Origin: MED-G116 sp038107835
Lineage (GTDB): Bacteria; Pseudomonadota; Alphaproteobacteria; Puniceispirillales; Puniceispirillaceae
Assembly (NCBI GenBank): GCA_038107835.1
Contig: JAYNHH010000014.1
Span: 1-54,891, forward strand
Length of the DNA: 54,891 nt
Direction: 5' to 3'
Below the pieces are notes generated by a model. That model saw only the letters and a list, made by a program, of their open reading frames with translations, was not told the origin of the DNA and did no database searches. Below, piece after piece: positions 9,222 to 16,888 of this stretch (the first letter of the stretch is position 1; each line of letters starts with the position of its first letter). The translations under genes were made by a program, and so were the position numbers.

Positions 9222-10379
9222 TTGAACAGGTTTTTTTCGGTTGCTGAGGCGCGTATTCGTGCCAGAAAACGCCTGCCCCGGATGATGTTTGACTTTGTTG
9301 ACGGCGCATCTGGCGATGAGAGTCTGAGCCGGCTCAACAGCACGGCGCTTGACGCGATCCGCCTGATGCCACGGGTTCTGCGTGATGTGGCGGAACGTGA
9401 CCTCTCGACGCAGATCATGGGCCAGAAGATGGGGCTGCCATTCGGCATTGCTCCCATGGGGATGTGTGCGCTGTCATGGCCCGATGCGGATCGGCATCTG
9501 GCGCGAGCGGCTGCATCCCGCAGGATGCCGCTCTGTGTCTCGACAGCTGCGTCTTCGCCGCTTGAGACAATCATCGAGGCTGCCGAGGGTTATGCCTGGT
9601 TTCAACTCTATGCCGACCAGTCCGGCGAGTTTGTTGATGAGCTGGTCCAGCGTGCCGAGGCGAGCGGGTACAGGGTTTTGATCCTGACCGTCGATGTGCC
9701 GATCCCATCGGTGCGCGCGCGTGATCTGCGCAATGGCTTTACCTTTCCCCTGCATTGGGGGCCGCGCCAGATTTGGGATTTCGCCTCACACCCGCATTGG
9801 TCGCTGGCCTCATTGATCCATGGTCTTGGCGTCGGCATGCCGCGTCCGATGAATTATGCCACCTCATCCAAGGGTACGAAATTCGTGCGCAATGCCAGCC
9901 GTGGCCGCGCCACCTGGGAATTTCTGCAGAGGCTGCGTGATCGCTGGCCGGCAAAGCTGGTGGTCAAGGGGGTGCAATGCCCGGAGGATGCGGCGCGCAT
10001 TGGTGCTTTGGGGGCTGATGCGATCTATGTGTCCAACCATGGTGGCCGGCAGTTGAACAGCGCTCCGACAAGCATCGAGTCACTGGCGGTGATCAGGCAG
10101 GCTGTCGGCAATGCGATGCCGTTGATCTATGACGGTGGTATCCGCAATGGTGAGCATGTGATCAAAGCGCTTGCATCAGGCGCTGATTTTGCCATGGTGG
10201 GACGAAGCGCACTCTATGGGCTGGGTGCGGGCGGGGCGCGGGGTCTGTCCGACATTCTGGACCTCATCAGCGCCGAGGCGAGCGCCGTCATGGGGCTGGC
10301 TGGTCATCGGCAGATAACCGATATCAGCGCTGACAGTCTTGCCAGCGCGCATCATCACGCAGGGAACGGAAAAGGCTAG
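9222..10379 (+). CDS. FMN-dependent 2-hydroxyacid oxidase/dehydrogenase (lactate/glycolate/mandelate family)
   Basis: 385-aa TIM-barrel flavoprotein oxidising an L-2-hydroxyacid to the 2-oxoacid. The active-site motif SNHGGRQL gives catalytic His273 and Arg276; DGGIRNG binds the FMN phosphate; WFQLYADQS and LTVDVPIPSVRARDLRNGF are family signatures. It starts with TTG at 9222 after GAAGGA (9215-9220). The stop is 3 bases before the ThDP-enzyme gene, so oxidation and decarboxylation of one substrate are probably coupled. The length is that of LldD-like enzymes without a cytochrome domain. Substrate not determined; lactate, glycolate or a sulfur- or nitrogen-containing hydroxyacid are all possible. 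Confidence 0.92.
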   Translation: MNRFFSVAEARIRARKRLPRMMFDFVDGASGDESLSRLNSTALDAIRLMPRVLRDVAERDLSTQIMGQKMGLPFGIAPMGMCALSWPDADRHLARAAASRRMPLCVSTAASSPLETIIEAAEGYAWFQLYADQSGEFVDELVQRAEASGYRVLILTVDVPIPSVRARDLRNGFTFPLHWGPRQIWDFASHPHWSLASLIHGLGVGMPRPMNYATSSKGTKFVRNASRGRATWEFLQRLRDRWPAKLVVKGVQCPEDAARIGALGADAIYVSNHGGRQLNSAPTSIESLAVIRQAVGNAMPLIYDGGIRNGEHVIKALASGADFAMVGRSALYGLGAGGARGLSDILDLISAEASAVMGLAGHRQITDISADSLASAHHHAGNGKG

Positions 10380-10382
10380 GAG

Positions 10383-12125
10383 ATGGGTGAGGTCAGAAAA
10401 ATCCGTGGGGGCGCTTTGCTTGCACGGGCGCTTCAGGAAAAAGGCGTTGAGCATGTCTTCACTCTCTCGGGCGGATTCTGCAATCCGGCGCTCGAAGGCT
10501 TCATGGAATGCCAGATGAAGGTGATCAACTGCCCGCATGAGCAGGTCGCCGGCCATTTTGCCGATGGCCATACCCGCATCACCCGCAAACCGGCTGTCTG
10601 TCTTGTCGGTCCGGAGGGCTTTGCCAATGCGGTACCGGCGATGATGGAGGCCTGGGGTGAGCGCTCGCCAGTGATCTTCGTTACCGGATCCAGTACGCTC
10701 AAACGCCAGGGTTCCGGCGGTTTCAAGGAAATTGATGATGTCGCCATTGCCGAACCGCTGACCAAATACAGCGCCAGCATCACTGATGGGGACCGCATCA
10801 GTGAATTTGTCGATCGGGCCTACAGGATGGCGATGAATGGCTATCCCGGTGCCGTGCATCTCAGCCTGCCGGTCGACATCATGTTTTCCTCCTTCGCCGA
10901 AAACAGCGGGCGCGAGGAGCGCCCCTTTGACAGGACGGCGCAACTGCCGGCAAAGGCGTGGCCTGAACCGGCGCGTCTGAGGATGGTGCTGGACAGGCTT
11001 GCTGCGGCCAGGCGGCCGGTGCTGATTGGTGGGCATGGCATCTGGTGGGCAGGTGCGGAGGGCTATCTGGAGGAGGCCGGGCGCAAACTTGGCATTCCGG
11101 TGTTCAACATCCCCTATCACCAGAAATTGCTTGGCGAGGAATGCGAGGCCTATATGGGGTTGGCCGACATTCATCAATATCACCCGTCAAAGGACGCCTT
11201 TGCCGAGGCCGATCTTGTTTTGATGGTGGGTGCACGTCTGGATAATCAGATGAATTTTGGCAACCCGCCGCTGTTTCCCGAGAGCGTTGATCTTGTCTGC
11301 ATCAATGGCTCGCATGAGGAGGTTGATTTCAACAGGGCCGCCGATTTCACGCTGCTTTCGGATCCGGGTGCCTTCCTGCAGGCAGTGATTGCCTTCGGCG
11401 AGAGCGCTGAATTCACGCTGGCGCGCGACTGGTTCGATCTGAACCGCCAGCGCCGCGCCGCCTGGGTGGCAAAGATGATGGCCGATGTCGATGCGGAGGC
11501 CGGCCAGCCGGAATTTGGCGGGCGCATTCATCCCCTGCATCTGGCGCTGGATGTGCAGACAGCAATGGCGGATGGTGATTGGTTGGTGATTGACGGTGGC
11601 AACACCCATTTCTGGTCTGAAATTGCCGTCAATCTTGCCGGCTTCACCGGTCGAAAACTTGGTGGCATCCTGCATCCGGGTACCTTCAGCCTGCTTGGGG
11701 TTGGCGTTTCATTCGCGATCTCGGCCAAAAATCTGCATCAGGACAGCAATGTCGTTCTGATCAGTGGCGATGGTGCGTTTCTGTCGGGTGGGCTGTCGAT
11801 CGAGGCAGCCTTTCAGGAAAACCGGCCGATCACCGTTGTCATCGACAATAATGGTGGCCTTGACTGCATCTCGCAGCAGCAGGAACGGCTGTTTGAAAAC
11901 GGAACACATTACGCCACCGATTTTCGCGACATTCCCTTTCACACGATGTTTGAGGGGCTTGGCGGGCATGGTGAGCTTGTCACCCGCCGCGAGGATATCA
12001 TTCCAGCGGTGAAACGGGCCATGGCAAGCGGCAGGACGGCCTGCGTCAATGTCAAGGTGAAGGGCGTGATCTCGCCGATCGTGCTGGCCACCACGTCAAA
12101 GCGCGACCGGGCATCCATCGAATAG
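10383..12125 (+). CDS. Thiamine diphosphate-dependent enzyme (acetolactate synthase / 2-oxoacid decarboxylase superfamily)
   Basis: 580-aa three-domain ThDP enzyme. The N-terminal PYR domain carries the cofactor-activating Glu53 in NCPHEQVAGHFADG, so it is not glyoxylate carboligase, which lacks this Glu. The central domain has VLIGGHGIWWAGA. The C-terminal ThDP/Mg motif runs from GDGA (462) to NN (489-490). Expected chemistry is decarboxylation or carboligation of a 2-oxoacid. AAAAGG lies 7 bases before the ATG. Directly upstream is the FMN oxidase that would supply the 2-oxoacid, and a TTR-like gene and dmdA follow. No acetolactate synthase small subunit is next to it, arguing against a role in valine synthesis. 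Confidence 0.9.
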   Translation: MGEVRKIRGGALLARALQEKGVEHVFTLSGGFCNPALEGFMECQMKVINCPHEQVAGHFADGHTRITRKPAVCLVGPEGFANAVPAMMEAWGERSPVIFVTGSSTLKRQGSGGFKEIDDVAIAEPLTKYSASITDGDRISEFVDRAYRMAMNGYPGAVHLSLPVDIMFSSFAENSGREERPFDRTAQLPAKAWPEPARLRMVLDRLAAARRPVLIGGHGIWWAGAEGYLEEAGRKLGIPVFNIPYHQKLLGEECEAYMGLADIHQYHPSKDAFAEADLVLMVGARLDNQMNFGNPPLFPESVDLVCINGSHEEVDFNRAADFTLLSDPGAFLQAVIAFGESAEFTLARDWFDLNRQRRAAWVAKMMADVDAEAGQPEFGGRIHPLHLALDVQTAMADGDWLVIDGGNTHFWSEIAVNLAGFTGRKLGGILHPGTFSLLGVGVSFAISAKNLHQDSNVVLISGDGAFLSGGLSIEAAFQENRPITVVIDNNGGLDCISQQQERLFENGTHYATDFRDIPFHTMFEGLGGHGELVTRREDIIPAVKRAMASGRTACVNVKVKGVISPIVLATTSKRDRASIE

Positions 12126-12159
12126 ATCTGAAACCGCAGGACTTGCAGGGGGGAAACAA

Positions 12160-12507
12160 ATGGCAGTTCTATCATCGCACCTGCTCAACGGCGTTGACGG
12201 CACTCATGCCGGCGAGGTCACCGTCACCCTGATACGGATCGCCGCTGACGGCACAAGGTCGGTTGTTTTTGAGGGCCAGAGCGATCAGGGCGGGCGCTTC
12301 CAGCAGGAGGTGCCGGTTGCCATTGATGCGGGCTATGAGATGGTGATTGCCAGCGGTGCCTATTTTGCCGGGCGCGACATTCCCGTGACCGGCAGGCAGA
12401 TTCTGAGCGAGATTGTCATCCGGTTCTCCATGCCGGACCCGGACGCCCGCTATCACATTCCGGTAATCATGTCGCCGAACAGCTATTCCTGCTGGTGGTC
12501 GAGCTGA
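12160..12507 (+). CDS. Transthyretin/5-hydroxyisourate hydrolase-like protein with altered C-terminus
   Basis: 115-aa TTR-fold protein. Alignment by eye to HIU hydrolase gives LSSHLLN (catalytic His7 position), DQGGRF (catalytic Arg position) and RYHIPVIMSP (second catalytic His). The invariant C-terminal YRGS of HIU hydrolases is replaced by WWSS (ending SYSCWWSS). The start is fixed by a strong GGGGGGAAA 4 bases before the ATG. It lies in the middle of an oxidase-decarboxylase-dmdA cluster rather than beside urate genes. The fold is clear; because the terminal tetrapeptide forms part of the HIU hydrolase active site, a different substrate is likely. Confidence 0.82.
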   Translation: MAVLSSHLLNGVDGTHAGEVTVTLIRIAADGTRSVVFEGQSDQGGRFQQEVPVAIDAGYEMVIASGAYFAGRDIPVTGRQILSEIVIRFSMPDPDARYHIPVIMSPNSYSCWWSS

Positions 12508-12560
12508 CGATGACCGGCTGCCAGGGCAGATTGTGAAGCAGGCAGAAAGGAGATGGGTTG

Positions 12561-13676
12561 ATGGCGGAATCGGGGCTGAACATGTCGCGCCGGATCAGGC
12601 GTACTCCCTACACAGACAGGGTTGAGGCACATGGCGTAAGGGGTTTCAGCGTGGTCAATCACATGCTGCTGCCAAAGGCCTATGCGCCGTCCGTCGAGGA
12701 GGATTACTGGCATCTGCGCACGCATGTCCAGATCTGGGATGTGGCGGTGCAGCGTCAGGTGCAGATCACCGGTCCGGATGCGGCGCGGCTGGTGCAGATG
12801 ATGACGCCACGCGATATCCGCGGCGCGCATGTCGGGCAATGCCTGTATGTTCCGCTGATTGATGAACATGCCGGCATGTTGAATGATCCTGTTCTTCTCA
12901 GGCTGGCCGGTGACAAATTCTGGCTGTCGATTGCGGATTCGGACATTTTGCTCTGGGCCAAGGGGCTTGCTGTCGGTATGGGTCTAGATGTGGACATCAT
13001 CGAGCCGGATGTCTCGCCACTTGCCATCCAGGGACCAAAGGCGGTGGCGCTGATGAGCGACCTCTTTGGCCCGGCGATTGGTGCCCTTGGGCATTTTGAA
13101 TATGGTGTTTTTGACGTGCTTGGGACGAAGCAGGTGATCGCGCGTTCGGGCTACAGCAAACAGGGCGGTTACGAGATTTATCTCGAGGGCGGGCATCTCG
13201 GGGCGGATCTGTGGGATTTGATCTGGCAGGCCGGGCAGGGCTATGAGATTGCGCCCGGCTGTCCGAACCTGATCGAACGGATCGAGGGTGGATTGATGTC
13301 CTATGGCAATGAATTCACCCGCGCCAACAATCCGCTTGAATGTGGCTTTGCACCGCTCTGTCATCTGGGCAGTGAGGTCGATTATATTGGCCGGGAGGCG
13401 CTGCGTGCCATCGCCGCTGATGGTCCGGTGCAGATGCTGCGCGGGATCAAATTCGGGGCTGGCCGGACACCGCCCTGTGGCAAGCCCTTTCCGGTGACAG
13501 CGCGGAATGGCCAGCCCATTGGCCAGATTACCTCGGGCATCTTTTCGCCGCGTCTTGACTGCAATGTCGGCATGTCGATGATTGCCGCGGGGCATTGGGA
13601 TATCGGCACCGAACTTCTGGTCCATACGCCGGATGGCATAACCAGGGAAGGTGTTATCGCTGCCCTGCCGTTTTAA
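12561..13676 (+). CDS. dmdA: Dimethylsulfoniopropionate demethylase DmdA (GcvT family)
   Basis: 371-aa tetrahydrofolate-dependent aminomethyltransferase-fold protein. Family-specific stretches remembered from DmdA are present: SRRIRRTPYTDRVEAHGV at the N-terminus, HVQIWDVAVQRQVQI, GYSKQGGYEIYLEG and GCPNLIERIEGGLMSYGNE. DmdA transfers a methyl group from DMSP to tetrahydrofolate, giving methylmercaptopropionate and 5-methyl-THF. The ATG at 12561 is preferred to a TTG one codon earlier because AGGAG lies 8 bases upstream. It is last in the four-gene plus-strand cluster; dmdBCD genes are not in this window. DmdA-like paralogues with other substrates exist, so the call is strong but not absolute. 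Confidence 0.82.
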   Translation: MAESGLNMSRRIRRTPYTDRVEAHGVRGFSVVNHMLLPKAYAPSVEEDYWHLRTHVQIWDVAVQRQVQITGPDAARLVQMMTPRDIRGAHVGQCLYVPLIDEHAGMLNDPVLLRLAGDKFWLSIADSDILLWAKGLAVGMGLDVDIIEPDVSPLAIQGPKAVALMSDLFGPAIGALGHFEYGVFDVLGTKQVIARSGYSKQGGYEIYLEGGHLGADLWDLIWQAGQGYEIAPGCPNLIERIEGGLMSYGNEFTRANNPLECGFAPLCHLGSEVDYIGREALRAIAADGPVQMLRGIKFGAGRTPPCGKPFPVTARNGQPIGQITSGIFSPRLDCNVGMSMIAAGHWDIGTELLVHTPDGITREGVIAALPF

Positions 13677-13697
13677 GCGTCGTCCGGGTGGTGCATC

Positions 13698-14756
13698 CTA
13701 GTTCTGGATCAGCGCGGCATCCCATTCGCGCAGGAAGCTGTTTTTCTTCAGGCGATCCAGAAACACCAGCAGCCCTGATCCAAGCCGAATGGGCTTTCTG
13801 TTCGCCAGCTGGTTGATCAGATTGTTCCGCAGGCTGGGTAGTTTTGCCTGCTGATCGAGAATCTGCTGTCCGGCGGGGCTGACGATGAAATTCAGGAAGC
13901 GGATGCCGTTCCCGGGGGTCTCAGCCGTTCTGGGAATGATCGCCGTGCGCAGCAGGATATGGGTATAATCCTCAAAGGTGATCAGCTTGGCGTTGCTGGT
14001 TTCCGGCAAAGTCGCATTGGCGTAGCTGCCAAGCACATTATAGGCGATCGCCATCTCGCCGCGATCGACCGCATCAATCATCTGGCTGGTGCAGCAGAAT
14101 AATCTCGCATTCAGCCGGCCCATGACCTCGGCAAGACGCCAGAAAGTCTCCGACTGGCGTGAATCCTGCGTGGAAAACAGATAGCCGGCGCCAGAGATAT
14201 GCGGGTTGTAGGTGGCGATCCGATTGTTGAAAATGGCGGGATTGTCCCGGATCAGTGCCAGCAGTTCACGCCGTGTCTTGGGCAGTGGCAGCGTCTCAAA
14301 ATCCTTGCGCGAGATCAGCAGGGCAACAGGTTCAAGCGCAAAGCCGAAGACATTGGTCCGCCACCGCGCCCATTCCGGAACGGTGGCTGTCTCGGCTGAC
14401 TGCACCGAATGGGTGATGCCGTCATTCGCCAGTTTCATCTGCAAATCCATGGCCGAGGAGATGACCAGATCAAATGGCTGCTGTTCATCGGCAATGGCGG
14501 CATAGATTTCGGTTGTCGATGCCGTGACATAGCGCACGGCCATCGTCGGATTGAGTTCAAGGAAACCGGCAATGACCGGCTTGAAACGCTCGCTGTCGGT
14601 CGATGACAGGATGTTGATGGTTGTCTTCGCATCGGCGTTGCCATAGATATGCTCAAACTCGATTTCAAAGGCGCTGGCTGGCAGCGCGCCCATCGACAGA
14701 CAGACCAGCCAGAGTGCCAGCAGCCTGATCACACTGGCAGTCGAAGATTTGCGCAT
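13698..14756 (-). CDS. Periplasmic solute-binding protein (family 1) linked to a two-component system
   Basis: 352-aa exported protein with a signal peptide (MRKSSTASVIRLLALWLVCL, then SMGALPASA, cut near residue 29). The mature part is a type II periplasmic binding fold like Fe(III)/phosphoglycerate-regulatory binding proteins (NILSSTDSERFKPVIAGFLE, then GEMAIAYNVLGSYANAT). No ABC permease or ATPase genes adjoin it. Its start lies inside the 3' end of the histidine kinase gene (28-bp overlap), so it is made with the TctD/TctE pair. This points to a sensory accessory role, presenting a ligand to the kinase, rather than transport. GAAAGGG lies 7 bases before the ATG. Confidence 0.85.
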   Translation of the reverse strand: MRKSSTASVIRLLALWLVCLSMGALPASAFEIEFEHIYGNADAKTTINILSSTDSERFKPVIAGFLELNPTMAVRYVTASTTEIYAAIADEQQPFDLVISSAMDLQMKLANDGITHSVQSAETATVPEWARWRTNVFGFALEPVALLISRKDFETLPLPKTRRELLALIRDNPAIFNNRIATYNPHISGAGYLFSTQDSRQSETFWRLAEVMGRLNARLFCCTSQMIDAVDRGEMAIAYNVLGSYANATLPETSNAKLITFEDYTHILLRTAIIPRTAETPGNGIRFLNFIVSPAGQQILDQQAKLPSLRNNLINQLANRKPIRLGSGLLVFLDRLKKNSFLREWDAALIQN

Positions 14757-16117
14757 GTGCCGCCCTTTCTGTTCTTTTTCAGGCTGAATTTGCCACCGAC
14801 AGTGACACAGATTTCAGAAATGATGGCAAGTCCCAGCCCCGAGCCAACCACATCGTCGACATTGCTGCCACGCTGAAAGCGTTTGCGCGGACCCTTGATA
14901 TTGACGCCCTCGATTCCCCGGCCCTGGTCAATCACACTGATCTCTGCCATTGTCTCGTGCATTTTGAGAAGGATCTGCACGACCTGGTCCGGATTTGAAT
15001 ATTTGACCGCGTTGTCGAGCATATTGCGCAGCGCAACCTCGATCAGGATCGGATCTGCCGTGATGAAAACAGGGTCTGCGGGAAACTCATCAGTTGCGAT
15101 GCTGATATCGCGCAAATCGGCTGCCGGGCGCAGGCTGTCGGCAACCTGCAGGATCAGATTGGCAAGGTCCAGCCGGTCCATATTGTTCTTTTCCGAACGA
15201 TAGAGAACAAGCGCATGATCAAGAAGCTGGCTCGCCGAACGGCTGCTCCGGTCGACCGCGCCGATGATATTGTGCAGATGTTTGCGGCTTTCTGGATTGG
15301 ATGATTTGCGCAGGGCAAGCTGGCTTTCCGATTTCACCACGGACAGCGGCGTTCTGATATGATGGGCAGCCTCGGCAATGAAATTCTCGGTCTGCCGCAG
15401 GGTGCCGCGCAGGCGGCGGATAAAGCCGTTCAGCGAGGAGACAAGCGGGATCATCTCAAGCGGTGTCGGGTGCTTCACGTCGCGCAAATCATGCGGCCCC
15501 CGCCGACTGACGGCATCGGCCAGCAGGTTGACTGGCCGCAGGAAGGATGTCGTCACCAGCAGGGCCATCAGAATTGAAAAGGCGAGAAAACCGACGCCGA
15601 TGATCGTCGCATTGCGCGAGATTTCCGTGAGAATGCTCTCCTGGAACATCTGGCTCTGGGCCACGGCGATCGAGATGACGCGGGGTTGTCCGCCAATGAA
15701 GAAGCGTGACTGAAGCGTTGCCTTGCGCACCTGCACACCGCGGATGCTGGTCGATGAGAGCAGGGGACCCAATCCAACAGGGGGGGTGCTGCCAGGTTCC
15801 AGCTCCTCATAGCCGGTGAGCAGTTCACCATCGAGATCAATCCGATAGTAGATTTTGTCCTCGCTGATAGCGCCCAGCATGGTGAAGACATCATAGGGCA
15901 GGTCAATCTCGACATTGTCATCGGTTGACCGCGTATGTTCGAGAATCGACGAGACTGCTGTTTTCAGCAGGGCGTCCTGGGTTGCCTGTACCGCCTGTTC
16001 GGTAATCTGGCGCATCACCAGAAGGAACAGCAGGGAGATCACAATCGCCACGGTCACCAGCGGCAGGAGCAGCCGCCATCGCAGTGACAGCGGTGTTTGC
16101 GGCCGCAATCCCATCAT
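14729..16117 (-). CDS. Sensor histidine kinase, TctE-like
   Basis: 462-aa membrane kinase. A membrane helix at about 14-36, a periplasmic sensor segment and a second helix near 170-195 precede a HAMP-like linker. The HisKA motif AEAAHHIRTPLSV puts the phospho-acceptor at His253. N box NMLDNAVKYS, G1 DQGRGIEG and G2 GSGLGLAI complete the ATPase domain. It overlaps the response-regulator stop by 4 bases (ATGA) and the downstream binding-protein start by 28. Located beside a tctCBA operon, it most likely senses the carboxylate carried by that transporter. Confidence 0.92.
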   Translation of the reverse strand: MMGLRPQTPLSLRWRLLLPLVTVAIVISLLFLLVMRQITEQAVQATQDALLKTAVSSILEHTRSTDDNVEIDLPYDVFTMLGAISEDKIYYRIDLDGELLTGYEELEPGSTPPVGLGPLLSSTSIRGVQVRKATLQSRFFIGGQPRVISIAVAQSQMFQESILTEISRNATIIGVGFLAFSILMALLVTTSFLRPVNLLADAVSRRGPHDLRDVKHPTPLEMIPLVSSLNGFIRRLRGTLRQTENFIAEAAHHIRTPLSVVKSESQLALRKSSNPESRKHLHNIIGAVDRSSRSASQLLDHALVLYRSEKNNMDRLDLANLILQVADSLRPAADLRDISIATDEFPADPVFITADPILIEVALRNMLDNAVKYSNPDQVVQILLKMHETMAEISVIDQGRGIEGVNIKGPRKRFQRGSNVDDVVGSGLGLAIISEICVTVGGKFSLKKNRKGGTCANLRLPV

Positions 16118-16797
16118 TGGGTCAACCTGTAGCCGATGCCCCGCATCGTCTCGATGCGCGTCGAGCTGCCAGCCAGTTTCTTGCGGATCCGGCCGATATA
16201 GACCTCGATGGTGTTTTCATTGACCGTTTCGGAGATGCTCAGCAGCCGGTCCGCCAACTGGTCTTTGGTGAACAGGATATTCGGGGCGTTCATGAAGATT
16301 TCCAGCAGCCGCAATTCCCGGTTGCGCAGTGTGAATCGGTTGTCCGGTGTCTGCAGCTCGGCGGTAAGTGGGTTCAGCGCGATATCCCCGACCACCAGAT
16401 CCTTCGTCGTACTGGCTCCGATATTGCGGCGCAGAACAGCCCGGCACCGTGCCTCCAGCTCGGCAAAATCAAAAGGTTTGACGATATAGTCATCGGCGCC
16501 AAAATCCAGCATATCGACCCGATCAGACACTTCTGAACGGGCTGTCATGACGATCACCGGTACCTGGATGTTATCGGCCCTTAGTGAGCGCAGAAAGGCG
16601 CGGCCATCGCCATCCGGCAGCATGATGTCCAGCAGAATCATGTCATAATGGGTGAGGCTGACCAGTTCCGCGGCATCGGCAACGGTGCCGGAGATTTCCG
16701 GAATATGACCGCCCAGCTTGAAGTGATCGGCCAGTGACAGCGCCAGCTTGGTCTCGTCCTCGACGATTAATACCTTCATGTCATTTTTCAGTTTCAT
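16114..16797 (-). CDS. Response regulator, OmpR/PhoB family, TctD-like
   Basis: 227-aa regulator with a receiver domain and a C-terminal winged helix. Asp57 in MILLDIMLPDGDG is the phosphorylation site, with the acidic pair E13/D14 in VEDE and Lys in VKPF. The C-terminal domain ends IRKKLAGSSTRIETMRGIGYR. An in-frame Met at codon 7 (16779, giving MKVLIVEDE) is the more usual start for this family, and neither start has a clear ribosome site. Direct repeats resembling an OmpR-family operator overlap the 16797 start. Divergent from tctC, which it probably activates. Confidence 0.93.
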   Translation of the reverse strand: MKLKNDMKVLIVEDETKLALSLADHFKLGGHIPEISGTVADAAELVSLTHYDMILLDIMLPDGDGRAFLRSLRADNIQVPVIVMTARSEVSDRVDMLDFGADDYIVKPFDFAELEARCRAVLRRNIGASTTKDLVVGDIALNPLTAELQTPDNRFTLRNRELRLLEIFMNAPNILFTKDQLADRLLSISETVNENTIEVYIGRIRKKLAGSSTRIETMRGIGYRLTQ

Positions 16798-16813
16798 GTC
16801 AGGTTTATGTCAG
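16796..16813 (-). promoter_or_regulatory. Tandem 11-bp direct repeats resembling a Pho box / TctD operator
   Basis: The minus strand reads CTGACATAAACCTGACAT, two CTGACAT units 11 bases apart; the unit recurs as TGACATGAAG-side copies at 16778-16783. It matches the remembered PhoB-box consensus CTGTCATAWAWCTGTCAY at 15 of 18 positions. It sits between the divergent tctD and tctC genes. Either TctD autoregulation with control of tctCBA, or PhoB control, is possible. Confidence 0.5.
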
Positions 16814-16888
16814 CTTGATGCGAAAGGGTAATGATATGGGTCGGATGGTCAAATCAAATCGACCTGCTTTATTTTGGGAGGAACTACA

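Noticed and set aside
10176..11183. 335-codon frame antisense to the oxidase and ThDP genes
   Set aside because: Both overlapped genes have full catalytic motifs in their own frames; the antisense product is rich in His/Arg/Pro as expected of a shadow frame in GC-rich DNA.
10383..12125. Assignment of the ThDP enzyme as glyoxylate carboligase linked to the TTR-like (urate pathway) gene
   Set aside because: Glyoxylate carboligase lacks the activating Glu, which is present here (Glu53), and no other urate or allantoin genes are nearby.
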